From Actinomycetota bacterium (GTDB lineage: Bacteria; Actinomycetota; Thermoleophilia; Solirubrobacterales; 70-9): DNA of 8,196 nt. This document shows, in pieces, positions 1 through 6,145 of the stretch. The stretch spans positions 1-8,196 of the forward strand of contig JAFDWD010000734.1 of NCBI GenBank assembly GCA_018268695.1, given 5' to 3'. Position numbers and translations under genes: made by a program. The notes beneath the pieces are model-generated. The model saw nothing but the letters and a program-made list of their open reading frames with translations, made no database searches and was not told the origin of the DNA. Each line of letters opens with the position of its first letter. Position 1 is the first letter of the stretch.

Positions 1-554
1 CCGCCGGTGCTGTGGGGGACGATGTCGCCGTAGCCGACGGTGGTCACCGTGGTGATCGCCCACCAGATGCCGTCCCAGGACGAGATTCCCTGGTGCTGTT
101 CGACCCCCGCGAAGACGGCGCCGCCGAAGATGACCGTGCCGAGCGCGATCATCGCGGCGTATTTCATCCCCTCCAGCGAGAGCAGCCGGCGGAGGGCGAG
201 CACGCGGAACACGCGCAGCAGGCGCACGAGGCGGAAGAGGCGTCCGTTCTGCCACGCCTGCGGCGCGAACGGTGGGGTGAGGACGACGACCGCGAGGTCC
301 AGCAGGTGGCCGCGCGCCCACTTACGCCGGTCCGGGACGACGGCGAGCATCACCGCCGCCTCGCCGAAGAAGGTGAGCCAGGTGACCCAGTTGAGGACGG
401 AGGCGACCGTTCCCCAGGGTTCGCCGAAGTGCGACTCCTGGATGATCAGGATCGGGATCGTCAGCAGGGCCGCGACGACGACCGGCCATTCGAGCCGAGC
501 CTGGACGCGCTGGGCGCGAAGCTCGCGTGGATCGGTTGGCGCGGTGTCCTCCAC
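1..554 (-). CDS. Voltage-gated potassium channel (partial, C-terminus beyond window)
   Basis: A six-helix, voltage-gated K+ channel of the inner membrane. The 184 visible residues run from a GTG start at 554 into the window edge with no stop. S1 is at about residues 23-39, S2 about 56-73 and S3 about 83-97. S4 at 105-123 has Arg at every third position (105, 108, 111, 114, 117), the voltage-sensor pattern. S5 is about 131-150, and the pore loop carries the filter TTVTTVGYGD near residues 168-177, which indicates K+ selectivity. The GTG is the first plausible start after the upstream gene's stop (606-608). No strong ribosome site precedes it, so the start is uncertain. It lies 51 nt downstream of the secreted-protein operon in the same direction and may be co-transcribed. 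Any C-terminal cytoplasmic domain is outside the window. Confidence 0.9.
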   Translation of the reverse strand, partial: MEDTAPTDPRELRAQRVQARLEWPVVVAALLTIPILIIQESHFGEPWGTVASVLNWVTWLTFFGEAAVMLAVVPDRRKWARGHLLDLAVVVLTPPFAPQAWQNGRLFRLVRLLRVFRVLALRRLLSLEGMKYAAMIALGTVIFGGAVFAGVEQHQGISSWDGIWWAITTVTTVGYGDIVPHSTG

Positions 555-578
555 GGGACCGCGGATCTTGGCCGATCG

Positions 579-604
579 ATCCGACGGATTCGGCCGAACG
601 GCCG
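579..604 (-). terminator. Tandem inverted repeats between operon end and channel gene
   Basis: Just past the stop of the TasA-like gene lies CGGCCG-AA-CGGCCG (591-604), followed on the minus strand by ATCCG-a-CGGAT (579-589). These could fold into short GC hairpins and act as an attenuator or processing site separating the operon from the channel gene. There is no U-tract, so an intrinsic terminator of the standard kind is not shown. The first repeat has only a 2-nt centre, so it could equally be a protein-binding palindrome. Confidence 0.3.
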
Positions 605-605
605 G

Positions 606-1553
606 TCAGCGGCGGCCCGTCCGCAGTCGGACCTGCCTGCGCACCACCGAGCGGGCGCCGTCGATCCCCATCGCGGTGAAGCGTAGGGTCGCCCGGAGGT
701 GCCGGGGCGCCTTCTGGTGCCGCAGCCAGGCGCGCATTCGGCGTGGGACCGGGATGCGCAGGCGCTGACTTCGCGGCGGCACGACGCGCCTCCCGGCGAA
801 GTGGATGCGGGTGGCGAGGTGGTGGCCGGCCGCGGCGGCTCGCAGTCGCCCGCCGACGCTGACGCGACATGCCACATTGCAGGCGGCCCAGGCGACGAGG
901 CGGCCGCCGCGGAGCGCACGCAGGAGCTTCGGCACGGTCAGCTCGAGATGGGCGGGGATGGTGGCCGGGACGTCCGGAACGCCGGCCGGGACGTCGGGGC
1001 TGCCGGCGCCGGTCGGGCCGGCGGTCGCTTCTTCGGCGACCCAGGCGTAGGCGACGGTGGTCGAGGCGCCCTGGACGGAGTTCTGGAGGGCAGGCGCACC
1101 CGCGTCGGGGAACGTCGCGGTGAATCTGAAGGTGCGCGCTTCGCCCGGCTCGACCTCGCCGGCGGGCTGGTCGGGCATCGCGGCGAGCGGGCCCGAGTAG
1201 ACGGGGCGAGGACTCGTCGGCGCGGTGATGTCGACGACGTCCAACCGCAGCCGGTCCGAGAGGATGCCGCCGCCGAGCCCGGGCGAGTCGACGATGTCGC
1301 CACGACGGAGTACGAGGGTCGCCGCCGCCGAGCCGGTGTCCTCGATCGTCACCGTCCCTTCGGCCGACCCACCCGGCCCGATGTTCGCCGCGGTGAAGAT
1401 CGGCTCGCCCTCCCGCGAGTTGGTGACTTCGAAGGAGCCCGCGGCCGCGGTCGTCGCCAGTCGTGCGGCCGGCGCCCCCTCGACCTGGGCGAGGGCCACC
1501 GCCGCCAGGGCGGCGAGGGCCAGGAGGATGGCGATCGGGAGGAGTCGGCGCAT
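606..1553 (-). CDS. TasA/CalY-like secreted protein with basic C-terminal domain
   Basis: Predicted exported protein of 315 residues. Residues 1-22 form a signal peptide (MRRLLP, then an Ala/Leu core, ending ALA before Q23). Residues about 38-175 resemble the TasA/camelysin beta-sandwich: an N-terminal FEVTNSREGEPIF strand, a PGGSAEGTVTIEDTGS turn, a LEVEPGE-like segment (EVEPGEARTFRFTATFPD, 133-150), and a late QGASTTVAYAWVAEE strand (161-175). A Pro/Gly/Val-rich linker (about 178-200) leads to a very Arg-rich domain (about 203-315) with a C-x3-C pair (C225, C229). I chose the ATG at 1551-1553 because it overlaps the upstream stop as TGATG and has GGAAG upstream within that gene. An upstream in-frame ATG at 1646 would add 31 Arg-rich residues antisense in character to a signal peptide, so I reject it. 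Role inferred: cell-surface or matrix component. The family assignment rests on sequence style only. Confidence 0.75.
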   Translation of the reverse strand: MRRLLPIAILLALAALAAVALAQVEGAPAARLATTAAAGSFEVTNSREGEPIFTAANIGPGGSAEGTVTIEDTGSAAATLVLRRGDIVDSPGLGGGILSDRLRLDVVDITAPTSPRPVYSGPLAAMPDQPAGEVEPGEARTFRFTATFPDAGAPALQNSVQGASTTVAYAWVAEEATAGPTGAGSPDVPAGVPDVPATIPAHLELTVPKLLRALRGGRLVAWAACNVACRVSVGGRLRAAAAGHHLATRIHFAGRRVVPPRSQRLRIPVPRRMRAWLRHQKAPRHLRATLRFTAMGIDGARSVVRRQVRLRTGRR

Positions 1554-2575
1554 CAGAAGTTCTTCCGGGCGCCGCCGGACTCCGATGCCGCGGCGGTCGA
1601 CATCACGTTGGCGGCGCGGTCGTAGGGGGTCGCCACCGGGCTCCATGCCATCGTGGTGGCGCTCCCGGTCGTGCTCGGGCCGACCAGGATGCCTTCGGTG
1701 CCCTGGGTCCCGAAGGTGACTTTCACCGTGTTCCCGCTCATCACCATGGTCGATTTCGTGCCGCTCGCGCCGAAGTTGATCGCGCCGCCGAGAGCCCCGG
1801 CGACGTATTCGCCGCCGCCGAGGTTCACCGTCCCGAAGGGCAGTTTTTCGGTGTTGGCCGGGTTGTAGACGAACAGTTCGTCATTGCCGGTCGGGAGGCC
1901 GAGGATGCCGTTGTCGACCATCCGCACGACGACGTTGGTCGACGCGCCCGTCCAGCCGCCGAGGATCGACTGCGGCTCGATCGGCTCGCTGAAGGTGAAG
2001 GTGATGCTGTCTTTTTCTTCCGGGCGACCGACGGTGGTGCCGCCGTTGGCGGACTGCACGTCGGTGGCGGTGGGCACGACGTTGTCGAGGGTGACGCTGC
2101 CGTTCACCGTGTTCGCGTTGCCGGCGTTGTCGGTCGCGGTGACCGAGTATCCTCGCGAGCCTTCCACGGTCGTGGTGGCGGTGAGTTCGGCGCTGCGGTA
2201 GTTGTAGGTGACGCCACCGACGGTGTTGGTGGCGGCGGTGAGCGTCGCTTCGCTCGCGCCGGTGGTGACTTCGGCGACGTTCGTCTTCACCGTCGCGAGG
2301 CCGCTCGCCGGGTTGCCGGTGTCGGCGGAGACGTTCGCGTAGACGAAGTACGTCCCGCCTTTGCGGACGTAGCCGACCGTGCCGCCCTGGCTCTTCGCCA
2401 CGACGCTCGCCGTGATCGCCGGAGCGACGAAGTCGGGCGCCGCCGTCACCAGGTCGCCTTCGTTCTGGGTGCGTGAGCCGAACGCGGCGATCGCCGCGGG
2501 TATCGCGACCAGGGCGACCGTCGCGACGACCATGAGGACGACGCCCGCGGTGGTCGCGCGCCTAGGCCGCGCCAT
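1553..2575 (-). CDS. Secreted Ig-like domain protein with SipW-type N-terminus
   Basis: Predicted exported protein of 340 residues. A basic start (MARPRR) is followed by a hydrophobic segment (about 10-31) and then AAFGSRTQNEGDLVTAAP. That follows the pattern of SipW-dependent signal peptides (aromatic-Gly/Ser, T-x-N-x-G-N/D), so it is a likely substrate of the adjacent peptidase. Residues about 48-165 look like a bacterial Ig-like unit ending YSVTATDNAGN and DNVVPTA. Residues about 175-340 form a second beta domain with SITFTFSEPI, GASTNVVVRMVDNG, FGTVNLGGGEYV and a C-terminal YDRAANV segment, a layout I know from actinobacterial surface proteins. No Cys, sortase motif or C-terminal membrane helix is seen, so it is released or held non-covalently. 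The ATG at 2573-2575 has GGGAGG about 10 nt upstream and overlaps the peptidase gene by 14 nt, so translation is probably coupled. Exact function is unknown. Confidence 0.78.
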   Translation of the reverse strand: MARPRRATTAGVVLMVVATVALVAIPAAIAAFGSRTQNEGDLVTAAPDFVAPAITASVVAKSQGGTVGYVRKGGTYFVYANVSADTGNPASGLATVKTNVAEVTTGASEATLTAATNTVGGVTYNYRSAELTATTTVEGSRGYSVTATDNAGNANTVNGSVTLDNVVPTATDVQSANGGTTVGRPEEKDSITFTFSEPIEPQSILGGWTGASTNVVVRMVDNGILGLPTGNDELFVYNPANTEKLPFGTVNLGGGEYVAGALGGAINFGASGTKSTMVMSGNTVKVTFGTQGTEGILVGPSTTGSATTMAWSPVATPYDRAANVMSTAAASESGGARKNF

Positions 2576-3110
2576 GGGTCTCGCCTCCCGCGTCAGGCTC
2601 CGACCGCGGCCTCCAGATCCGCACCAGCTCCTCGATCATGATCAGCAGCAGCGGGACGCCGACGAGAAGGGCCCAGCCGAGCTTCGACCTCGCGAGGACG
2701 GCCAGGTGCCCGACCCACGGCACCGTGTAGACCAGTCGGCCGATTTGCCCGGTCGCCTCTACCCGCCAATGCTCCTGGGTGTTGTTGGCGTCGCCCTGGG
2801 TGACGAACCAGATGTGGGATCCGGTGTCCCTGGTCGAGACGACGCGGTGGGTGAGGAGTTTCTCCGGGTCCTGGGGGTCGTGAAAGGTGACGATGTCGCC
2901 CGCCTTCGCTTCCCAGGGCTCGATCTCTTCGTTGATCACCACGTCGCCCGGTGAGATCGTCGGTTCCATCGAGCCCGAGAGGTCGGTATGGGGGTTGTCG
3001 CCGACCACCAGCGGGCCGGCGACGAGGAGCCCGAGGATCGCGCCCGCGACCACGATCGCCCAGCCGACGCCGCCGGCGACGCGACGGGGAATCGAACGAG
3101 ACCCGGACAC
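2562..3110 (-). CDS. SipW-like signal peptidase I (ER/archaeal type)
   Basis: Membrane-bound type I signal peptidase of 182 residues that cleaves signal peptides on the outer face of the membrane. TM1 is at about residues 13-36. The nucleophile box SGSMEPTISPGDVV places Ser47 in S-M. LLTHRVV puts His88 where the common bacterial enzyme has Lys, and TQGDANN gives Asp107. This Ser/His/Asp arrangement defines the ER/archaeal/SipW branch. A second TM lies near 145-162, followed by a charged tail. The GTG at 3108-3110 is chosen because it lies 5 nt after the upstream stop and precedes TM1. The open frame continues upstream through the CalY-like gene, but that part is out of register with real coding. 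The Shine-Dalgarno is weak (GGGAAG about 20 nt upstream), so translation may depend on re-initiation. Its position among SipW-type secreted proteins implies they are its dedicated substrates. Confidence 0.92.
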   Translation of the reverse strand: MSGSRSIPRRVAGGVGWAIVVAGAILGLLVAGPLVVGDNPHTDLSGSMEPTISPGDVVINEEIEPWEAKAGDIVTFHDPQDPEKLLTHRVVSTRDTGSHIWFVTQGDANNTQEHWRVEATGQIGRLVYTVPWVGHLAVLARSKLGWALLVGVPLLLIMIEELVRIWRPRSEPDAGGETHGAA

Positions 3111-3115
3111 GGGCG

Positions 3116-3706
3116 TTACTGGTTCTGTGCTTCCCAGCGGATGATGTGCGAGCCGGTCGTCTTGCCCTGGGCCGTGTCCGGCGCGCTTGCCGAGAGGGTG
3201 GCGGTGACCTGGTAGACGACCGAGTTGTTCGCTTCCCATTTGGTCTGGCCGGTCGGGAAGGTGCTGATCCCGTTGGCGAACGTGTTGTTGGTGGCGGCGA
3301 AGGCGGCGAGGGTGCCTTCGTAGACGGTCCCGCCGGTGCCGTAGGGGGTGAATCCGGTGCAGCTCGGGAAGCTCGGCGTGGTCTGGGTCCCGGCTTCGAT
3401 CTTCAGGTTCACGTAGGGCCCGAGTTCGCCGATCGTCGACGGCGTCATCAGCTTCACCGTCGCCGGCAGGGAGCCGGTGTAGGTGACTTTGATGCACGAG
3501 GTTTTCGAGTCCCCGGGTTTCGCCGCGCTCAGCGAGTACAGCGCGGCGCCGGCGTCGTTGTCTTCGAGCGTCACGGTGCCCGCGGTGATCACGTTGCCCG
3601 GGTTGTCCGTCTGGCTGGAGAAAGCTGAAAACACGCCTGCCCCCGCGATGCAGGCAACGATGCCCAGCACCAGGAGCGTGCGCAAGACCTTCGATCGGTT
3701 GCTCAT
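3116..3706 (-). CDS. CalY/TasA-like secreted protein, SipW-dependent
   Basis: Exported beta-sandwich protein of 196 residues in the camelysin/TasA superfamily, the first gene of the operon. The N-terminus (MSNRSKVLR, then a hydrophobic core at 10-24) ends GVFSAFSSQTDNPGNVITAG, the typical SipW-dependent signal. By analogy with TasA, cleavage would fall near Ala28. The mature part opens with TVTLEDNDAGAALYSLSAAKPG and SCIKVTYTGSLPATVKL, a pattern I know from actinobacterial homologues. Two Cys (TSCIKV and PSCTGF) could form a disulfide outside the cell. There is no C-terminal anchor. The ATG at 3704-3706 has a good ribosome site (GGAAGGG, about 6 nt upstream). Known relatives build extracellular fibres (TasA of Bacillus) or act as surface metalloprotease-like proteins (camelysin). 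I see no HExxH, so a structural role is more likely than a proteolytic one, but this is inference. Confidence 0.88.
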   Translation of the reverse strand: MSNRSKVLRTLLVLGIVACIAGAGVFSAFSSQTDNPGNVITAGTVTLEDNDAGAALYSLSAAKPGDSKTSCIKVTYTGSLPATVKLMTPSTIGELGPYVNLKIEAGTQTTPSFPSCTGFTPYGTGGTVYEGTLAAFAATNNTFANGISTFPTGQTKWEANNSVVYQVTATLSASAPDTAQGKTTGSHIIRWEAQNQ

Positions 3707-3829
3707 GGCAAACCCTTCCGAGAGCGCACGGCCCTCATCGTCGTCTGTCTACGCACCCCCTATCGGCAGGCACGGGACGATTTAGGTATGAGCCAGGTGT
3801 GGGAACGCTATGAGCGCTTCTGCGTCGGG
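3707..3829 (-). promoter_or_regulatory. Leader and presumed promoter region of the SipW/TasA-like operon
   Basis: A gene-free stretch upstream of the CalY-like start that must hold the operon promoter if the small membrane gene at 3830-4009 is not co-transcribed. On the minus strand it contains CCGATAGGGGGTGCGTAGAC (rc of 3747-3766). The TAGGGG within it could be a -10 element about 50 nt upstream of the ATG, but no TTGACA-like -35 lies at the right distance. A weak hairpin, CGCT-atg-AGCG (3806-3816), lies 14 nt beyond the stop of the small gene and may mark its end. Confidence 0.3.
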
Positions 3830-4009
3830 TCAGTCGTAGCTCATCAGGTGCCAGACGAACCAGCCGACCCCGACCATCGCGGCGACGGTGACCGTCGATC
3901 GGAAGGCTTCCGCGCCCTCCGGTTCCAGGAACGCGAAGAGCCCGGATGCCAGGACCAGCAGGACCAGGATCCATTGCCACCTGAAGCCATCTTCACCGGA
4001 GGTTTTCAC
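3830..4009 (-). CDS. Small two-helix membrane protein, 59 residues
   Basis: An unrecognised small integral membrane protein. A short charged N-terminus (KTSGEDGFRWQ) leads to a first helix at about residues 12-28 (WQWILVLLVLASGLFAF). A polar connector with four acidic residues (EPEGAEAFRS, 29-38) follows, then a second helix at about 39-56 (TVTVAAMVGVGWFVWHLM) and the end SYD. Codon third positions are overwhelmingly G or C, as in real genes here, while the opposite frames look like shadows. The GTG at 4007-4009 is well fixed: an in-frame TAG lies seven codons upstream and no other ATG, GTG or TTG intervenes. Only a weak ribosome site (AGGGG, about 14 nt upstream) is seen. It is divergent from the glycosyltransferase gene and co-directional with the secretion operon 124 nt downstream. 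It could be a helper of either, but function is unknown. Confidence 0.68.
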   Translation of the reverse strand: MKTSGEDGFRWQWILVLLVLASGLFAFLEPEGAEAFRSTVTVAAMVGVGWFVWHLMSYD

Positions 4010-4049
4010 CCGATCGACGATACGCCCCTACCGTCCCCCCTCAAGTTAA

Positions 4050-4063
4050 TGAGAGATGTCTCA
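4050..4063. promoter_or_regulatory. Inverted repeat TGAGA-gatg-TCTCA in divergent spacer
   Basis: A 14-bp imperfectly spaced palindrome with 5-bp arms sits in the 110-bp spacer between the small membrane gene (minus) and the glycosyltransferase (plus). It is flanked on one side by an AT-rich GTTAAT hexamer (4045-4050), which recurs at 4090-4095. It could bind a dimeric regulator of either gene. The length is short enough that chance is possible. Confidence 0.25.
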
Positions 4064-4119
4064 GCCAGCCGCCGACGGCCTCATCTGCCGTTAATCGGTC
4101 GCTCCTACGGTGGCCGGTG

Positions 4120-5442
4120 ATGTCCCCGATCCCGACCTCGCCCGGGCTCCTCGACGCGAGCGAGGACGCGACCTGGCCGCGGCGTCCGCTCGCGCCGGTC
4201 GCCCTGGCCGCGCTCTTCGGCACCGGGGTGCTCATCTGCGTCTCCGCCTCGCGGAGCGAACTGCTCGAGCCGACCAGCCTTCGCCCCCTGCCCGAATGGC
4301 TGACGGGCCCGCTGGCCGGGATCGGACCGGAGCTCGATCTCGCCGCGCTGATCGTCGTCTTCGGCGTGATGCTCTTCTCCTACGGAGTGGCGGTCTACAC
4401 GGCCGAGCGGCTCTCACCGCGCGTCGTCCTCGCCGCGATCCTCGGCTTCAACGCGGTCGCCCTGTTCGCGCCGCCGCTCTTCTCCAGCGACGTCTTCAGC
4501 TACACCGCCTACGCGCGGATCGGCACCGTGTTCGGGGCGAACCCATACCTGCAGGGTCCGAGCGCCTTTCCGCTCGATGCGCTGCACCCGTTGATCGGCG
4601 CCCAATGGGCGGCGACGCCAAGCGTCTACGGGCCGCTCTTCACCGCGCTCAGCTACCTGTTTGCCCCGCTCGGGATCGCCGCCACGGTCCTCGCCTACAA
4701 GGCCGTCGCCGCCGCCTCGAGCCTGGCCTTGACCTATCTCGTCTGGCGCGCGGCCAAGCTCCGCGGGGTCGAGCCGATGCGGGCGGCCGTACTCGTCGGC
4801 CTCAACCCCGTGATCGTCCTCTTCGGCGTCGGGGGAGGACACAACGACATGCTGATGCTGGCGCTGATGGTCGCGGGCCTCTACCTGTTCCTGAAGGGGC
4901 GCGAGCTCCCGAGCGGGGCCTTCCTGGTCGGCGCGATGGCGATCAAGCTGACCGCCGGCGTGCTCTTCCCGTTCGCCCTCGCGGCGCGGGGGAGGGAGGG
5001 ACTCCCGCGGCTGCGCCGAGGGATGCTGATCGGCGCGCTCCTCGCGGCGATCGCGGTCGCGATCCTCGCCTTCGCCGTCTTCGGCACCGGCCCGATCGCG
5101 ATCCTCCACACCCTCCAGGGCATCCAGAGCGAAGGCGGTCCCCACAGCTTCGCCGGCTTCCTCGCCGCCGGGGTCGGTCTCGAGGGACTGATCAGGCCCG
5201 TCAACACGATCCTCGGGCTGCTGTTCCTCTGTGTCCTTGCGTGGCTGATCCGGCAGGTGTGGATCGGCAGGCTCGACTGGATCGCCGGGGCGGGGTGGGC
5301 GACGGTGGCCCTCCTCCTCACCACGGGTTTCCTGGTGCCCTGGTACGTCGCCTGGCTGATCCCGCTTGCCGCCCTTTGTCGTGACCGCCGTCTGTTGGCG
5401 GCGGCGATCCTCCTCACCGGCGTCGGCCTGACCACCCTCTGA
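4120..5442 (+). CDS. GT-C family polyprenol-phosphate-dependent mannosyltransferase (MptB-like)
   Basis: Polytopic membrane glycosyltransferase of 440 residues, with roughly 10-12 hydrophobic segments between about residue 24 and 437. GT-C enzymes of this group transfer a sugar from a polyprenyl-phosphate donor on the outer face of the membrane; MptB extends alpha-1,6-mannan chains in mycolata. Supporting motifs are an acidic loop SSDVFSYTAYARIGTVFGANPY (split here as SSDVFSYTAYAR, 122-133, and FGANPY, 138-143), TPSVYGPLF (166-174), and LNPVIVLFGVGGGHNDMLM (228-246). The family has the same D-x-x-x-Y, YGP and N-P...G-H-N-D signatures. The loop Asp at 124 is a good candidate for the catalytic or donor-binding residue. 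The start could be GTG at 4117 or ATG at 4120; neither has a clear Shine-Dalgarno. Acceptor and sugar are unknown; a GT87-type paralogue is the alternative. It probably acts in envelope glycolipid or polysaccharide assembly. Confidence 0.85.
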   Translation: MSPIPTSPGLLDASEDATWPRRPLAPVALAALFGTGVLICVSASRSELLEPTSLRPLPEWLTGPLAGIGPELDLAALIVVFGVMLFSYGVAVYTAERLSPRVVLAAILGFNAVALFAPPLFSSDVFSYTAYARIGTVFGANPYLQGPSAFPLDALHPLIGAQWAATPSVYGPLFTALSYLFAPLGIAATVLAYKAVAAASSLALTYLVWRAAKLRGVEPMRAAVLVGLNPVIVLFGVGGGHNDMLMLALMVAGLYLFLKGRELPSGAFLVGAMAIKLTAGVLFPFALAARGREGLPRLRRGMLIGALLAAIAVAILAFAVFGTGPIAILHTLQGIQSEGGPHSFAGFLAAGVGLEGLIRPVNTILGLLFLCVLAWLIRQVWIGRLDWIAGAGWATVALLLTTGFLVPWYVAWLIPLAALCRDRRLLAAAILLTGVGLTTL

Positions 5443-5461
5443 GGGGTCAGCGCCGTCGGGG

Positions 5462-6064
5462 TCAGCGGCGGCGGTAGCGGATGTGCGTCGCGAGCGGCGA
5501 GAGCAGCACCTCGACCGGCTCGAAGTCGAAGGTCTCGATCCCGTCGAAGATCCGCTCGCCGGACCCGAGCAGGACGGGGGCGATGTCGAGCGCCAGTTCG
5601 TCGATCACCCCGGCGGCCAGCGCCTGGCGTACCGTCGAGGCGCCCCCGGCGATGTCGACCCCGTCATCCCCGGCCACCTCGAGCGCCTGCGCGTACGCGG
5701 CGTCGAACCCATCGGGGACGAAATGGAAGCTCGTCCCGCCCTCCATCTCGATCGGCTCCCGCTCGTGGTGGGTCAGGACGAACACCGGCGCGTGGTAGGG
5801 CGGCTCGGGACCCCACCAGCCGTCCCAATCCTCGTCCCACTCGCCCCGTATCGGCCCGAACATGTTCCGCCCCATCACGTAGGCGCCGCGCGGCCGCATC
5901 AGCCAACCCACTGCCGCCTCGTCGGCCTCGTTCGCCCGCTCGTCCCCGAGGTGCCACTGGTGCACCTCGATGCCCCGCTTCCCCAACGGGTCGTCGCGGC
6001 TCTGTTCCGGGCCGGCGACAAAGCCGTCGAGTGAGATCGACATGTGGCACGTGGTATCCGACAT
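5462..6064 (-). CDS. Dihydrofolate reductase family protein (RibD C-terminal-like)
   Basis: Cytosolic 200-residue protein with the RibD-C/DHFR fold, a family of NADPH-binding reductases, mostly of unknown substrate, related to the reductase half of riboflavin enzyme RibD. Visible signatures are the N-terminal strand MSISLDGFVAG (8-18), GAYVMGRNMFGP (61-72), APVFVLTHH (about 92-100), and the C-terminal nucleotide-site block DIAGGASTVRQALAAGVIDE followed by LALDIAPVLLGSGERIF. Length is normal for the family. The ATG at 6062-6064 is preceded by GGGAGG with 6-nt spacing; an in-frame TTG at 6080-6082 is less likely because the ribosome site lies inside that extension. It stands alone, tail-to-tail with the glycosyltransferase (19-nt gap), with no riboflavin or folate genes nearby. 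It is therefore probably a housekeeping or detoxifying reductase and not a true DHFR. Confidence 0.9.
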   Translation of the reverse strand: MSDTTCHMSISLDGFVAGPEQSRDDPLGKRGIEVHQWHLGDERANEADEAAVGWLMRPRGAYVMGRNMFGPIRGEWDEDWDGWWGPEPPYHAPVFVLTHHEREPIEMEGGTSFHFVPDGFDAAYAQALEVAGDDGVDIAGGASTVRQALAAGVIDELALDIAPVLLGSGERIFDGIETFDFEPVEVLLSPLATHIRYRRR

Positions 6065-6111
6065 CCCCGTCCTCCCGAGCAATCGCGTTCTGGGTGCGGC
6101 GAGAGACTAAC

Positions 6112-6127
6112 GCGGCAGTCGTGCCGC
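6112..6127. promoter_or_regulatory. Perfect inverted repeat GCGGCA-gtcg-TGCCGC
   Basis: Two perfect 6-bp arms around a 4-nt centre lie in the spacer between two divergently transcribed genes, 48 nt upstream of the reductase start and about 19 nt upstream of the candidate -35 of the plus-strand gene. A dimeric repressor site controlling one or both promoters would fit. Because arms are GC-only in a GC-rich genome, chance is not excluded. Confidence 0.35.
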
Positions 6128-6145
6128 AGGTCGACCTCGGAGGCG

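Noticed and set aside
12..768. Long plus-strand open frames opposite the channel gene
   Set aside because: Products are rich in Arg, Asp and Pro without domains, while the minus strand encodes an unmistakable K+ channel with S4 and TVGYGD; they are GC-bias shadows.
1463..2476. A 337-codon plus-strand open frame opposite the Ig-like gene
   Set aside because: Low-complexity Gly/Val/Asp/Arg translation typical of antisense to a high-GC gene; the minus strand has a signal peptide, ribosome site and a recognisable fold.
3116..3497. Upstream extension of the signal peptidase frame through the CalY-like gene
   Set aside because: The extension translates to His/Arg-rich shadow sequence, and the GTG at 3110 sits just before the first membrane helix, as expected for this family.
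3806..3816. CGCT-atg-AGCG hairpin as terminator of the small gene
   Set aside because: Only 4-bp arms and no U-tract; too weak to call as a terminator on its own.
3801..3826. GGGAAC-N16-CGTC on the plus strand, resembling an ECF sigma promoter
   Set aside because: No plus-strand gene begins nearby; the next start is about 300 nt away and separated by a minus-strand gene, so chance or an antisense transcript is as likely.
3788..4120. A 110-codon plus-strand open frame starting ATG at 3788
   Set aside because: No ribosome site, charged low-complexity product, and the opposite strand has a cleaner small membrane gene with strong third-position bias.
4414..5145. A 243-codon minus-strand open frame within the glycosyltransferase
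   Set aside because: Asp/Glu/Arg-rich shadow; the plus strand gives membrane helices and GT-C motifs over its whole length.
5483..6034. Plus-strand open frame opposite the reductase
   Set aside because: No domain or ribosome site; the minus strand encodes a full-length RibD-C family protein with a good Shine-Dalgarno.
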